From contig CAJYMH010000030.1 of NCBI GenBank assembly GCA_913776195.1, positions 1 through 64,000 on the forward strand: a DNA stretch of 64,000 bases, in the 5' to 3' direction. Below the pieces are notes generated by a model. That model was not told the DNA's origin. It worked only from the letters and a program-made list of their open reading frames with translations, and did not search any database. Made by a program: the position numbers and the translations under genes. This document shows positions 45,074 through 54,083 of the stretch, in pieces (positions within the stretch are counted from its first letter, which is position 1; each line of letters begins with the position of its first letter). Source of the DNA: an uncultured Caulobacter sp. (lineage in GTDB: Bacteria > Pseudomonadota > Alphaproteobacteria > Caulobacterales > Caulobacteraceae).

Positions 45074-46090
45074 ATGCGCCGCGTCGCACTCGCCCTTGTT
45101 CTCAGCCTCTGCGCAGCCGCGCCGGCCGCGCCGGCGCTCGCCTGGGGCGCCTACGGCCACCGCCTGGTGGGCCAGTTGGCGACCCAGGCCCTGCCGGCCG
45201 AGGTTCCGGCCTTCTTGCGAACGCCGCGCGCCGTTGACGACATCGGCGAGTTCGCCCGCGAGCTCGACCGCTCCAAGGGTTCGGGGCGCATCCACGATCA
45301 TGACCGCGACGCCGGCCATTTCGTCGACCTCGACGAGGACGGCAAGGTTCTGGGCGGGCCTAAGTTCACGCCGCTGTCGGCCACCAAGGCCGACTACGAA
45401 ACCGCGCTTCGGGCCCACAACCTCGACATGTGGAAGGCCGGCTACCTGCAGTACTCGCTGATCGACGGCTATCAGCAGCTGGTGAAGGACTTCACCTACT
45501 GGCGCATCCTGAGCATCGTCGAGAAACGCGAGAAGAACGCCGCGCGACTAAAATATTACCGCGCCGACCGTGTCCGCCGCGAAGCGCTCCTCATGCGCGA
45601 CCTGGGCGTCTGGGCGCATTACGTGGGCGACGCGTCTCAGCCGCTTCATGCCTCCATCCACTACAACGGCTGGGGCGACTACCCCAACCCAAAGGGCTAC
45701 AGCCAGGAGCGTAGCGTCCACGGCGTGTTCGAAGGCGAGGCGGTGAACGCCAATGTCACCCTGGCCGCCGCCAGGGCGCGGATGACGCCCTTCGACGACT
45801 GCAACTGCCCGGTCGACCAGCGGGTGACCAACTTCCTGACGCAGTCGGCCAGCCACGTGGAGCCGCTCTACGTCCTTTGGGGCGAGAAGGCGTTCAGCAC
45901 GGAACCCAACACCCGCGGCGCCGCTTTCCTCAACGACCGCATCGCGGCCGGCGCGTCGGAGCTTCGGGACCTGGTGGTCCTGGCCTGGCGTGAGAGCGCC
46001 AACGGCGTCATCGGCTATCGTCCCACCCTCTCGGTAAAGCAGGTGGCTGAGGGCGGCGATCCCTGGAAGGATCTCTACGGAAAGGACTGA
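45074..46090 (+). CDS. S1/P1-type nuclease
   Basis: 338 residues. Signal peptide about 1-23 ending ALA-WG; the mature start WGAYGHR provides the first Trp zinc ligand and a His, and DHDRDAGHFVDLDED, WAHYVGDASQPLHAS and HYNGWGDYPN carry the remaining zinc and active-site residues of the S1/P1 family. Secreted, single-strand-specific nuclease that would free phosphate or nucleotides. 17 nt after the GST gene. Confidence 0.92.
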   Translation: MRRVALALVLSLCAAAPAAPALAWGAYGHRLVGQLATQALPAEVPAFLRTPRAVDDIGEFARELDRSKGSGRIHDHDRDAGHFVDLDEDGKVLGGPKFTPLSATKADYETALRAHNLDMWKAGYLQYSLIDGYQQLVKDFTYWRILSIVEKREKNAARLKYYRADRVRREALLMRDLGVWAHYVGDASQPLHASIHYNGWGDYPNPKGYSQERSVHGVFEGEAVNANVTLAAARARMTPFDDCNCPVDQRVTNFLTQSASHVEPLYVLWGEKAFSTEPNTRGAAFLNDRIAAGASELRDLVVLAWRESANGVIGYRPTLSVKQVAEGGDPWKDLYGKD

Positions 46091-46093
46091 TCC

Positions 46094-46543
46094 ATGCTGC
46101 AGTTCGGCGATCCCAAGCCCGGCTTGACCTATGTGGACAGGCCGGCGGCCTTCGGGATCGCGGAGCGGGACGGCAAGGTCGCCCTGGTGGAGGTCGCCCG
46201 CGACGGCGACAGCCATTGGGACCTGCCCGGCGGCGCGGTCGATCCTGGCGAGGACGAGGCGAAGGCCCTTATCCGCGAGTTCGGCGAGGAGACCGGCTTG
46301 CGCGTCCGGCTTGGCAAGCGGGTCGTCAACGTGGCCCAGCGCTTTTTGAAAGACCCGCAGTCGCCGGTGAACAATCGCGGCGGGATTTACGGGGTCACGG
46401 TCGAGGGCGAGGAGCCCGGCCTGAAGGTCGAGGACGATCACACCTTGATCTGGGTCGAGCCCGGCGAGGCCGTGGTGCGCCTGCGCCACGAGGCCCATGC
46501 GGTGGCGGTGCTCTTCTGGATGCGGTTGCGCAACGCGGCCTGA
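46094..46543 (+). CDS. Nudix hydrolase
   Basis: 149 residues. Nudix box begins GGAVDPGEDEAKALIREF and continues GEETGL, matching G-x5-E-x7-R-E-x-x-E-E-x-G. Substrate not predictable. Starts 3 nt after the nuclease stop. Confidence 0.93.
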   Translation: MLQFGDPKPGLTYVDRPAAFGIAERDGKVALVEVARDGDSHWDLPGGAVDPGEDEAKALIREFGEETGLRVRLGKRVVNVAQRFLKDPQSPVNNRGGIYGVTVEGEEPGLKVEDDHTLIWVEPGEAVVRLRHEAHAVAVLFWMRLRNAA

Positions 46544-46582
46544 GCGACTAGGGCGTGGCGCGACACCTCCCGGAGATCGGCC

Positions 46583-47476
46583 ATGGCTGAAGCGACCATC
46601 ATCGACGGCAAGGCCTTCGCGGCCGATCTGCGCGGACGCATCGCCAAGGAGGTCGCCACTCTCAAGGCCGACCACGGGATCACTCCGGGCCTGGCCGTGG
46701 TGCTGGTGGGCGAGGACCCGGCCAGCCAGATCTATGTGCGCAACAAGGGCGAGCAGACCGAGGCCGCCGGCATGCATTCGGTCACGCACCGCCTGCCCGC
46801 CGATGTCAGCGAGCCCGACCTGATGCGCCTGGTGGCGGAGTTGAACGACGATCCGGCGATCCACGGCATCCTGGTGCAGTTCCCGGTGCCGGCCCATCTG
46901 AGCCAGGATCGCATTGTCGCGGCCATCAGCCCGGACAAGGACGTGGACGGCCTGAACGTCATCAACGCCGGACGCCTGGCCAGCGGCCTGCCGGCCCTGA
47001 CGCCGTGCACGCCGCTGGGCTGCATGATGCTGCTGAAGGACAAGCTGGGGGACCTGAAGGGCAAGCGCGCCGTGGTCATCGGCCGCTCCAACCTGATGGG
47101 CAAGCCCATGGCTCAGATGCTGCTGGCCGCCGACTGCACCGTCACCATCGCCCATTCGCGCACCGCCGACCTGCCGGCCGTCTGCCGCGAGGCCGATATC
47201 GTGGTCGCCGCCGTGGGGCGGGCCGAGATGGTCAAGGCGGACTGGCTAAAGCCCGGGGCCGCCGTCATCGACGTGGGCATCAATCGCGTCCCGGCCCGCG
47301 ATCCGGAAGCCGCCGCCGCGGGCAAGACCCGCGTGGTCGGCGACGTGGCCTTTGAAGAGGCCAAGGCCGTCGCCGGCTACATCACGCCGGTTCCCGGCGG
47401 GGTGGGACCGATGACCATCGCCTGCCTGCTGCAAAACACCGTGACCGCCGCGCGCCGGCTGAACGGTCTGGGCTAG
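46583..47476 (+). CDS. folD: Bifunctional methylene-THF dehydrogenase/cyclohydrolase
   Basis: 297 residues with the family motifs [16 protein letters not shown] (catalytic Tyr and Lys), [18 protein letters not shown] and [14 protein letters not shown] (NADP loop), [11 protein letters not shown] near the end. Interconverts 5,10-methylene-THF and 10-formyl-THF in the cytosol. CGGAGA before the ATG. Confidence 0.97.
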   Translation: MAEATIIDGKAFAADLRGRIAKEVATLKADHGITPGLAVVLVGEDPASQIYVRNKGEQTEAAGMHSVTHRLPADVSEPDLMRLVAELNDDPAIHGILVQFPVPAHLSQDRIVAAISPDKDVDGLNVINAGRLASGLPALTPCTPLGCMMLLKDKLGDLKGKRAVVIGRSNLMGKPMAQMLLAADCTVTIAHSRTADLPAVCREADIVVAAVGRAEMVKADWLKPGAAVIDVGINRVPARDPEAAAAGKTRVVGDVAFEEAKAVAGYITPVPGGVGPMTIACLLQNTVTAARRLNGLG

Positions 47477-47528
47477 TCCTTCGCCGGCCGGCTGCTAACC
47501 TGCCGCTCCGAGCGGCGGAGATCGAGCC

Positions 47529-47861
47529 ATGACGGTGACGGCGGAACGGGCGCGCAAACTGGCCCTGGCTCTGGACGGCGCCAGCGAGGCGCCGCACTTC
47601 CATCGCGTGGCCTTCAAGACGCCCCGCAAGACCTTCGCCACGCTGGATGCGGCCGCCCCCGACATCAATCTGATGTTCGACCCCGACCACCGCGACTTCT
47701 GGTGCGAGCAGGCGCCCGACGCCTTTGCGCCGGTTCCCGGCGGCTGGGGCCGGATGGGCGCCACGCGTTGCGATCTTCAGGTGGTGGATGAGCCGACCTT
47801 GATCGCCGCCCTGAAGGCCGCCCATCTTTTGGCCCAACCCAGGTCCAGGAAGAGCAGATGA
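47529..47861 (+). CDS. MmcQ/YjbR family protein
   Basis: 110 residues of the CyaY-like MmcQ/YjbR fold: ALDGASEAPHFHRVAFKTPRKTFATL, and WGRMGATRCDLQVVDEPTL with the final LKAAHLLA helix. Possible DNA-binding fold, function unknown. ATGA overlap with the following gene. Confidence 0.88.
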   Translation: MTVTAERARKLALALDGASEAPHFHRVAFKTPRKTFATLDAAAPDINLMFDPDHRDFWCEQAPDAFAPVPGGWGRMGATRCDLQVVDEPTLIAALKAAHLLAQPRSRKSR

Positions 47862-48235
47862 TCGCTCTGTTGCTGACCCTGGCCCTTGGGGCCGCCGAGA
47901 TCGACGCGAAGGCGCAGTATTCGCCCGCCCTGGACGCCTGCCTGAAGAGCGGCGACGCGGCCAACGGCGTCAGCGTGGCCATGGCCACGTGCTTCAACCA
48001 CGAGTTGGCCCGGCAGGACGCCCGCCTGAACGCAGCCTACAAGATCGCCATGAGCAAGCGGTCCGCCGCCGCCCAAAAGACCCTGCGATCCGCCCAGCGC
48101 GCCTGGATCAGGCGACGCGACACCGAATGCCAGGAAAACCTCACCGGCGGCACGATCGACATGGTCGAACGCTCCAGCTGCCACCTGGAGCTGACCACGA
48201 TCCGCGCCGTGGAGCTGGAGCGGATGGGGCGCTGA
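47858..48235 (+). CDS. LprI-like (DUF1311) secreted protein
   Basis: 125 residues with a short hydrophobic signal. Typical DUF1311 signature: CFNHELARQDARLNAAYK followed by LRSAQRAWIRRRDTEC with paired cysteines. Related proteins inhibit lysozyme. Overlaps the upstream gene by four bases. Confidence 0.87.
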   Translation: MIALLLTLALGAAEIDAKAQYSPALDACLKSGDAANGVSVAMATCFNHELARQDARLNAAYKIAMSKRSAAAQKTLRSAQRAWIRRRDTECQENLTGGTIDMVERSSCHLELTTIRAVELERMGR

Positions 48236-48238
48236 GCC

Positions 48239-48982
48239 ATGCCGCGCGTCCGCGTGATCGACCTGGAGACCGCAGGAACGGGCCCGCAGGACGTCTGCGA
48301 GATCGGCTGGCAGGACGTGATCCTCGGCGCCGACGGGGTCTGGCGACTGGACGCCGAACGCGGCGCCCGCTTCGTCAATCCGGGCCGGCCGATCTCGCCT
48401 GAGACCATGGCGGTGCATCACATCCTCGACGCCGAGGTGGCCGACGCGCCGTTCTGGAAGGACGCCGCGCCGCCGGTGCTGCGGCCGGACGGCGACGTCG
48501 CGGCCCTGGCCGCGCACCGGGCGGCGTTCGAGCAGCGCTATTGCACGCCGCGCCTCACCGGCGGGGCGCGCTGGATCTGCACCTGGAAATGCGCCCTGCG
48601 CCTTTGGCCGCATCTTTCCAGCTTCTCCAACCAGATGCTGCGCTATCAGCGGATGCCAAAGGGGCTGGATCACCAGAGCGGCCTGCCGGCCCACCGGGCG
48701 ATGCCCGACGCCTATGTCACCGCTCATCACCTGCGCGATCAGCTGAACGCAGCGTCGCTTGAGCAACTGCTGGCCTGGAGCGCCGAGCCAGGCTTGCTGC
48801 CGCGCGTGCCCAGCGGAGCGCGGCGGGGGTCGGCGTGGAGCGAACTGGAGGAGCCGCAGCTCAAGGCGTTCGCCCGTGACCGCGACATCAATCTGCGGTT
48901 CAGCGCCGAGACCGAATTGCGCCGGCGAGGGGAGATCGCGCCGGACGTCAGGGGCGAGCCTCGGCAACGCACGCTGCTCTAG
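48239..48982 (+). CDS. DnaQ-like 3'-5' exonuclease
   Basis: 247 residues. DEDD fold with motif I IDLETAGTG and ExoIII HRAMPDAYVTA (His and Asp, DEDDh type). The C-terminal 60 residues (SAWSELEEPQLKAFARDRDI) are an extra helical part. Probably acts on DNA or RNA ends. 3 nt after the LprI-like gene. Confidence 0.88.
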   Translation: MPRVRVIDLETAGTGPQDVCEIGWQDVILGADGVWRLDAERGARFVNPGRPISPETMAVHHILDAEVADAPFWKDAAPPVLRPDGDVAALAAHRAAFEQRYCTPRLTGGARWICTWKCALRLWPHLSSFSNQMLRYQRMPKGLDHQSGLPAHRAMPDAYVTAHHLRDQLNAASLEQLLAWSAEPGLLPRVPSGARRGSAWSELEEPQLKAFARDRDINLRFSAETELRRRGEIAPDVRGEPRQRTLL

Positions 48983-49157
48983 CGTCCGCCTTTCGATCCG
49001 GCCGCCCCGCTCGTCGTTTGACAAACTCCTCACCCCCGCCCACCTTCAGGTCATGTGCGCACGACCGGCATTTCGGCGGTTCTTCCATCACGGCGGGAGC
49101 CTTCAGGCAGGCTCCTAGCCCCGGGTGCGCGCGCGTATGCGGCATGCCGGGGTTCGT

Positions 49158-49183
49158 CAAAAAATCCGCCGGCCGCGCCGGCG
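49158..49183 (-). terminator. Minus-strand intrinsic terminator-like hairpin ahead of rnk
   Basis: CGCCGGC at 49167-49173 and GCCGGCG at 49177-49183 form a perfect 7-bp stem with a 3-nt loop. Read on the minus strand it is followed after one base pair of G-A by six T (bases 49159-49164 are A on plus). No minus-strand gene ends here. It also forms in the rnk leader on the plus strand. Confidence 0.55.
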
Positions 49184-49207
49184 CCGTCCTGAAATAACGA
49201 GCACATC

Positions 49208-49621
49208 ATGCAAAGCCCTGAGGCCGCCCACGCGCGGCCGCCCATCGTCCTCGCCGAGAGCGAGGCCGACCGCCTGTCCCTGCTGGCCCAGCAGAGCCTT
49301 CCCGCCAGCGGCGCCCAGCTCCTTTTGCAGGAGATCGAGCGCGCCGACGTGGTGCCTGACGAACAACTGCCGTGCGACGTGGTGCGCATGCACGCCGTCG
49401 TCGAGTTCGTGGACGAGGGCCGCGACCAGCGCCGCACGGTGGTCCTGGTCTATCCGCGCGAGGCCGACATCGCCGCCGGCAAGGTGTCGATCACCTCGCC
49501 CGTCGGGGCGGGCCTGATCGGCCTGTCGGCCGGCCAGGAAATCTCCTGGCCCGACCGCGATGGCCGCGAGCGGCCCTTGCGCATTCTTCGGGTGCGGGCG
49601 CCTGAACGCCTGGCGTTCTGA
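49208..49621 (+). CDS. rnk: Regulator of nucleoside diphosphate kinase (Rnk/GreAB-like)
   Basis: 137 residues. Coiled N-terminus with SEADRLSLLAQQ and the FKBP-like GreA/B C-domain: VVRMHAVVEFVDEGRDQRRTVVLVYP, KVSITSPVGAGLIGLSAGQEISW. Rnk binds RNA polymerase in E. coli; a true GreA catalytic acidic pair at the coiled-coil tip is not apparent. No clear Shine-Dalgarno (leader GAAATAACGAGCACATC), with the hairpin above 25 nt upstream. Confidence 0.87.
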   Translation: MQSPEAAHARPPIVLAESEADRLSLLAQQSLPASGAQLLLQEIERADVVPDEQLPCDVVRMHAVVEFVDEGRDQRRTVVLVYPREADIAAGKVSITSPVGAGLIGLSAGQEISWPDRDGRERPLRILRVRAPERLAF

Positions 49622-49659
49622 CCTGCGCCCTTGTTCAGAGGTCTCCGACGCTGCCCAGG

Positions 49660-49687
49660 CGGCCCTGTTCCGAAAGGAGCAGGGCCG
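49660..49687. terminator. Stem-loop between convergent rnk and LysR genes
   Basis: CGGCCCTG/CAGGGCCG 8-bp stem, one mismatch, then TCC/GGA and GAAA loop. Works for both strands; T-tract is short. Confidence 0.7.
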
Positions 49688-49692
49688 TTGGT

Positions 49693-50583
49693 CTAGCCGT
49701 CGAGCTCCGATGAATAGCTGCGGGCCAGGGCGTCGCGCAGGGCCTCGACCCGACGATTGCCGGCGTCCGCGCCCCGGCAGACGAAGGAGATCTGCCGGCT
49801 GGGCGCGTTGCGCCCCAACGCGATCTGACGGACGGGGTGCGGATTGGTCAGGCGTCGGGTGAGCTGCGGGACGACCGAGACGCCCAGGCCCGACGACACC
49901 ATGGCCAGAACCGCCTCGATGGATTCCAGTTCGAAGCGGGGGCGGGTGGTCGGCGACAGCCGGTGCAGGTAGCTGGCCGCCACGCGGCCGCTGGTCAGGG
50001 ACGTGTCGAACTGCAGCCAGTCATACTGTTTCAGCAGATCGGCGGGCGCGCCCTGCGCGTCGGGCGGGGCCACGAAGACGAAGGGCTGACGTTCCAGGTC
50101 GCGCCATTCAAGGCGGCTCGATCCGCCGGAAGCCGGACGAATGACGACCGCCCCATCCAGTTCGCCGGCCTTCAGCTGATTGAGCAACTCGGTGGAGTCG
50201 CCCTGGATCACCCGCACGTTGAGGGCGGGGTGCCGCTCGGCGATCTGGCGCAGGACGATGGGGACCATGGTCGACTGGATGGACCGGATCGTGCCCAGCA
50301 CCGCGCGGCCGCTGACCGACACGGTCTGGCGTGATCGGGCCGTCTCGACCGCGGCAAGGGCGCTTCTGACATTTTCGCACAGCTCGCGGGCAAGGGGCGT
50401 CGGCTTGGCGGTCCGGCCGGACCGATCGAAGAGGGGGCGACCCAGATACTCCTCCAGCCGCTTGACCTGAAGGCTGACGGCGCTGGCCGTCAGGCCGACT
50501 TCCTCGGCGGCGGCGGCGAAGCTGCCCTGGCGAAGAATGGCGTCGAGGGTGACGAGGAATTCAAACTTCAAAGCAAACCTCAT
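49693..50583 (-). CDS. LysR-family regulator
   Basis: 296 residues. HTH: FLVTLDAILRQGSFAAAAEEV and LTASAVSLQVKRLEEYLGRPLFDR; effector domain about 88-290 with GTIRSIQSTMVPIVLRQIAERHP and LVMVSSGLGVSVVPQL. The TTG before the ATG is less likely to start it. It diverges from the aldehyde dehydrogenase gene, so it probably controls the following catabolic operon. Confidence 0.9.
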   Translation of the reverse strand: MRFALKFEFLVTLDAILRQGSFAAAAEEVGLTASAVSLQVKRLEEYLGRPLFDRSGRTAKPTPLARELCENVRSALAAVETARSRQTVSVSGRAVLGTIRSIQSTMVPIVLRQIAERHPALNVRVIQGDSTELLNQLKAGELDGAVVIRPASGGSSRLEWRDLERQPFVFVAPPDAQGAPADLLKQYDWLQFDTSLTSGRVAASYLHRLSPTTRPRFELESIEAVLAMVSSGLGVSVVPQLTRRLTNPHPVRQIALGRNAPSRQISFVCRGADAGNRRVEALRDALARSYSSELDG

Positions 50584-50892
50584 CAATTGGTGAGCAATGC
50601 ATGATCGAAGCTCATCATTTTATCGGTGAGCGTCGATACGCCAATGCCCTCGTTTCAGAGGTCCGGTCAAGTCCGCGGCTTCGGTCGAGGGCGTCTCTCC
50701 AACTCATAAGGAATCCTCATGCGATGATGAACTAAACATCGCTGGAGCTGATGAGCGAGCGTCCTTACCAATGATGACGGTTCGACGGTCCGCGACCATT
50801 CGCCCAGCTTAAGAGCGGTGCGGCTGGAGCCCAGGAAAAGGCCGGGGAACCCCCAGACGCCCGAAAGAGGCGACGGGAAAATAGGTGAGGAC
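50584..50892. promoter_or_regulatory. Divergent regulatory region with LysR-type site
   Basis: 309 nt between the divergent LysR and aldehyde dehydrogenase genes, no gene seen. TGAGC and GCTCA (50591-50614) flank 14 nt just before the LysR start; the arms suggest a LysR binding site. More GAGC/GATGAG words recur near 50723-50760. A clear promoter could not be picked. Confidence 0.45.
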
Positions 50893-52323
50893 ATGTCAAG
50901 CGTTCGAAACGCCAAGCTTCTGATCGATGGCCAGTGGGCGGACGGCGACGCCGAGCCCATCGCGGTGATCGACAAGTATTCCGGCCACGGGATCGGAACC
51001 CTGCGCGCGGCGTCGCCGGCCCAGGTGGACGCCGCCGTCGCGGCGGCCCGGCGCAGCTTCGAGGCGACGGTCCTCGAGCCCACCGAGCGGTACCGGTTGC
51101 TGACGAAGGTCGCCGACCTGATCCTCGCCGACGCCGACAACCTGACCCGCACCATCGTCGCCGAGTCCGGCGTGCCGTGGAAGGATTCCAGCAACGAGGT
51201 GGCGCGCGCCGCCGAGACCTTCCGCGTCTCGGCCGAGGAGGCCAAGCGCCTGGTGGGCGAGATGGTCCCGGTGCAAGGCGCCGCCGGCCAGGCGCGCCGC
51301 ATGGCCCTGACCCTGCGTGTGCCGCGCGGCGTGGTGGGCGGGGTCACCGCCTTCAACTCGCCCCTCAACATGGTGGCTCACAAGGTCGCTCCGGCCCTGG
51401 CCAGCGGCAACACGGTGGCCTTCAAGCCGCCGGAGGCGACGCCGTTCTCGGCCACGCGCCTGTTCGAGCTGATGCTGGAGGCGGGCGTGCCGGCCGGCCA
51501 CATCAACCTGCTGCACGGCCCAGGATCCACCGTAGGCCAGCGCATGGTCGAGCATGCGGGCATCGACTTCTTCACCTTCACGGGCTCGACCCCGGTGGGC
51601 AAGCGCATCCGCGCCGCCCGGGGCCTTCGGCCGGTCGCCCTGGAGCTGGGCAGCATCGCCGCCACCATCGTCTGCGCCGACGCCGACCTGAGCCGCGCGG
51701 CCGTGCGATGCGCCCAGTCCGGTTTCCGCCGTCAGGGGCAGGCGTGCACCTCGACCCAGCGCCTGTTCGTGGAACGCTCGGCCCTGGACGCCTTCTTGCC
51801 GCTGCTGCTGGAGCAGACCCGCGAGCTGAAGGTGGGCGATCCCCACGATCCGCAGACCGACGTCGGTCCGATGATCAGCGAGGCCGAAGCGGTCCGCGCC
51901 GAGACGTGGGTCCGCGAGGCGGTGTCGCAAGGCGCCCGCATCCTGCAGGGCGGAACGCGGCGAGGCGCGGTGCTTGAGCCGACCATTCTGGCTGAGGTGC
52001 GTCCCGACATGCGCGTGCTGTGCGAGGAGATCTTCGCGCCCGTCCTGTCGGTGATCCCCTTTGATGACTTCGATGAGGCGGTCCGGGCCGTGAACAGCAC
52101 GCAGTTCGGCCTCGCAGCCGGGCTCTTCACCGCCGACCTGCAGCGCGCCTTCGACGGCGCCCGCAAGATCCACGTCGGGGTGGTCCATGTGAACGACGCC
52201 TCAAGCAGCCGCATCGACCTGATGCCGTTCGCCGGGGTGAAGGACAGCGGCGTCGGGGCCGAAGGGCCCAAATACGCCATGCGCGAGATGACCGAGGAGC
52301 GTCTCGTGACGATCAATCTGTGA
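50893..52323 (+). CDS. Aldehyde dehydrogenase (NAD(P)+)
   Basis: 476 residues. ALDH fold: VTAFNSPLN with N155, GSTPVG loop, general base E251 (LELGS), nucleophile C285 in RRQGQACTSTQR and LGxFTADLQ-type end AAGLFTADLQRAFDGARKIHVGVVHVNDA. Oxidises an aldehyde to an acid in the cytosol; the enlarged catalytic loop and LGxxx lack of a CoA site argue against acylating type. First gene of a four-gene overlapping operon. AGGTGAGG is the probable ribosome site. Confidence 0.92.
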   Translation: MSSVRNAKLLIDGQWADGDAEPIAVIDKYSGHGIGTLRAASPAQVDAAVAAARRSFEATVLEPTERYRLLTKVADLILADADNLTRTIVAESGVPWKDSSNEVARAAETFRVSAEEAKRLVGEMVPVQGAAGQARRMALTLRVPRGVVGGVTAFNSPLNMVAHKVAPALASGNTVAFKPPEATPFSATRLFELMLEAGVPAGHINLLHGPGSTVGQRMVEHAGIDFFTFTGSTPVGKRIRAARGLRPVALELGSIAATIVCADADLSRAAVRCAQSGFRRQGQACTSTQRLFVERSALDAFLPLLLEQTRELKVGDPHDPQTDVGPMISEAEAVRAETWVREAVSQGARILQGGTRRGAVLEPTILAEVRPDMRVLCEEIFAPVLSVIPFDDFDEAVRAVNSTQFGLAAGLFTADLQRAFDGARKIHVGVVHVNDASSSRIDLMPFAGVKDSGVGAEGPKYAMREMTEERLVTINL

Positions 52324-54083
52324 TGGAAACCAGTATGTCCGAAGAGAGCGTCACCGGCGCCATGTATATCGCCCAATGCCTGAAGGCGGAGGGCGTCGAG
52401 AAGGTGTTCGGCCAGTGCGGCCACACCAACTACGCGCTGATCGACGCGTGCGAGCGCCATGGGATCGAGTACGTCTCCTTCCGGCACGAGCAGCAGGCCG
52501 CCCACGCGGCTGACGCCTATTATCGCCTGTCCAAGAAGCTGGCGGTGCTCAACGTCCACCTGTCGCCTGGCCTGACCAACGCCCTGACCGGGGTCGTCTC
52601 CGCCGCCGCCGACGGCACGCCCATGCTGGTGATCGCCGGCAACACCCCCGCCTATCACAACCCGCGCGAGGCCCATCAGCAGATCCGCCTGCATGCGGAC
52701 GCCTCGCAGGGGGACATCTTCCGTCCGATCTGCAAGCGCGTCTGGCGCATTGATCATGTGGAGCATCTGCGCGACGTGATGCACCGGGCGCTGAACATCG
52801 CCCAGACCGGCCGCCCGGGCGCCGTCCTGCTCGACGTGCCGATGGACATGTTCTCCTACAAGCTGTCGGCTGCGGCCGACACGGTTCGCCGCCGGCCCAA
52901 CTTCCCCCGCAGCGTCGGCGACGCCGAGGGGCTCGGCGAGGCCGCGCGCCTGCTGAAGGCGGCCAGGCGTCCGGTGATCTACGCCGGCAACGGCGTGGCG
53001 CTGTCGGGCGCCACCGCGGAGCTGTCGACGCTGGCGGACGTCCTCGAGGCGCCGGTGGCCACCACCCTGGTCGGCAAGGGCGTCTATGACGAGACCAGGC
53101 CGCTGGCCCTGGGCACGACGGGAATCTGGGGCGCGCGCTGCGCCAACGAAACCACCAAGGACGCCGACGTCATCATCGCCATCGGCACGGCCTTTGGCGA
53201 GGCCGACTGCAGCTCGTGGAATGCGGACTACACGTTCGACTTCTCCAAGACGAAGCTGATCCAGATCGACATCGATCCGCAGGAGCTCGGCAAGAGCTAT
53301 CCGGTGGACATCGGCATTGTCGGCGACGCCAAGGCCACGATCGCGGCCCTGATCGGCGAACTGGGCGACGCCAGGCGTCCCGCCGAAACGGTCAAGGCGC
53401 ACGCCGACGCCATCGCCAAGCGCAAGGCCGCCTGGCGCGGGGAGCTGGTCGCCACCCAGGGCGACGGCGGCAAGCCGATCCACCCGGCGCGGCTGCTCAA
53501 GGAGCTGTCGGACGCCGCGCCCGACGACGTGGTTTTCGTCACCGACGTGGGGTGGAACAAGAACGGCGCCGGCCAGCAGCTGGAGGTGAAGCGCCCCGGC
53601 GCCTTCGTCACCAGCGGCGGCATGGCCACCATGGGCTATTCGCCGGCCGCCGCCATCGGCGCGAAGATGGGCGCTCCCGACCGCACGGTCGTCTGCCTGA
53701 TCGGCGACGGCGGCCTGATGTCGGTGCTGGGCGCCATGACGACGGCGGTGGAGCTCAACATCCCCGTGGTCTGGGTGCTGTTCAACAACTTCTGCTACTC
53801 GACCATCCGCATCGTCGGCTCGACCTATTTCGGCAACCAGACCGGGACGATGTTCGAGACGCCTGACGGCGATCCGTACAACCCCGACTTCATGCTGCTG
53901 GCCCAGTCCTTCGGGATCGAAAGCGCGCTGGTCAAGGAGCCGGAAGATATCGCCGACGCGTTCAAGGCGGCGATCGCCAGCAACGTTCCCTACCTGCTCG
54001 AGGTGCGCACGCGCGGCGACCTGCCCATGCCGCGCACCGGCTACTGGGACATCGCCGACTTCCTGCAGGGCGGCAATGACTGA
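52323..54083 (+). CDS. ThDP-dependent enzyme, acetolactate-synthase-like large subunit
   Basis: 586 residues. Pyr domain with catalytic E56 (FRHEQQAAHAAD), central domain (about 200-340) with YAGNGVALSGA and IQIDIDPQELGKSYPVDIGIVGD, PP domain with the ThDP motif GDGGLMSVLGAMT ... NNFCYSTI. No IlvH-type regulatory subunit is nearby, so a biosynthetic AHAS is unlikely. The family also holds benzoylformate decarboxylase, 2-hydroxyacyl-CoA lyase and sulfoacetaldehyde acetyltransferase; with CoA-transferase and lyase neighbours, C-C cleavage yielding an aldehyde is inferred. TGATG overlap with aldH; ATG 52335 is a possible alternative start. Confidence 0.85.
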   Translation: METSMSEESVTGAMYIAQCLKAEGVEKVFGQCGHTNYALIDACERHGIEYVSFRHEQQAAHAADAYYRLSKKLAVLNVHLSPGLTNALTGVVSAAADGTPMLVIAGNTPAYHNPREAHQQIRLHADASQGDIFRPICKRVWRIDHVEHLRDVMHRALNIAQTGRPGAVLLDVPMDMFSYKLSAAADTVRRRPNFPRSVGDAEGLGEAARLLKAARRPVIYAGNGVALSGATAELSTLADVLEAPVATTLVGKGVYDETRPLALGTTGIWGARCANETTKDADVIIAIGTAFGEADCSSWNADYTFDFSKTKLIQIDIDPQELGKSYPVDIGIVGDAKATIAALIGELGDARRPAETVKAHADAIAKRKAAWRGELVATQGDGGKPIHPARLLKELSDAAPDDVVFVTDVGWNKNGAGQQLEVKRPGAFVTSGGMATMGYSPAAAIGAKMGAPDRTVVCLIGDGGLMSVLGAMTTAVELNIPVVWVLFNNFCYSTIRIVGSTYFGNQTGTMFETPDGDPYNPDFMLLAQSFGIESALVKEPEDIADAFKAAIASNVPYLLEVRTRGDLPMPRTGYWDIADFLQGGND

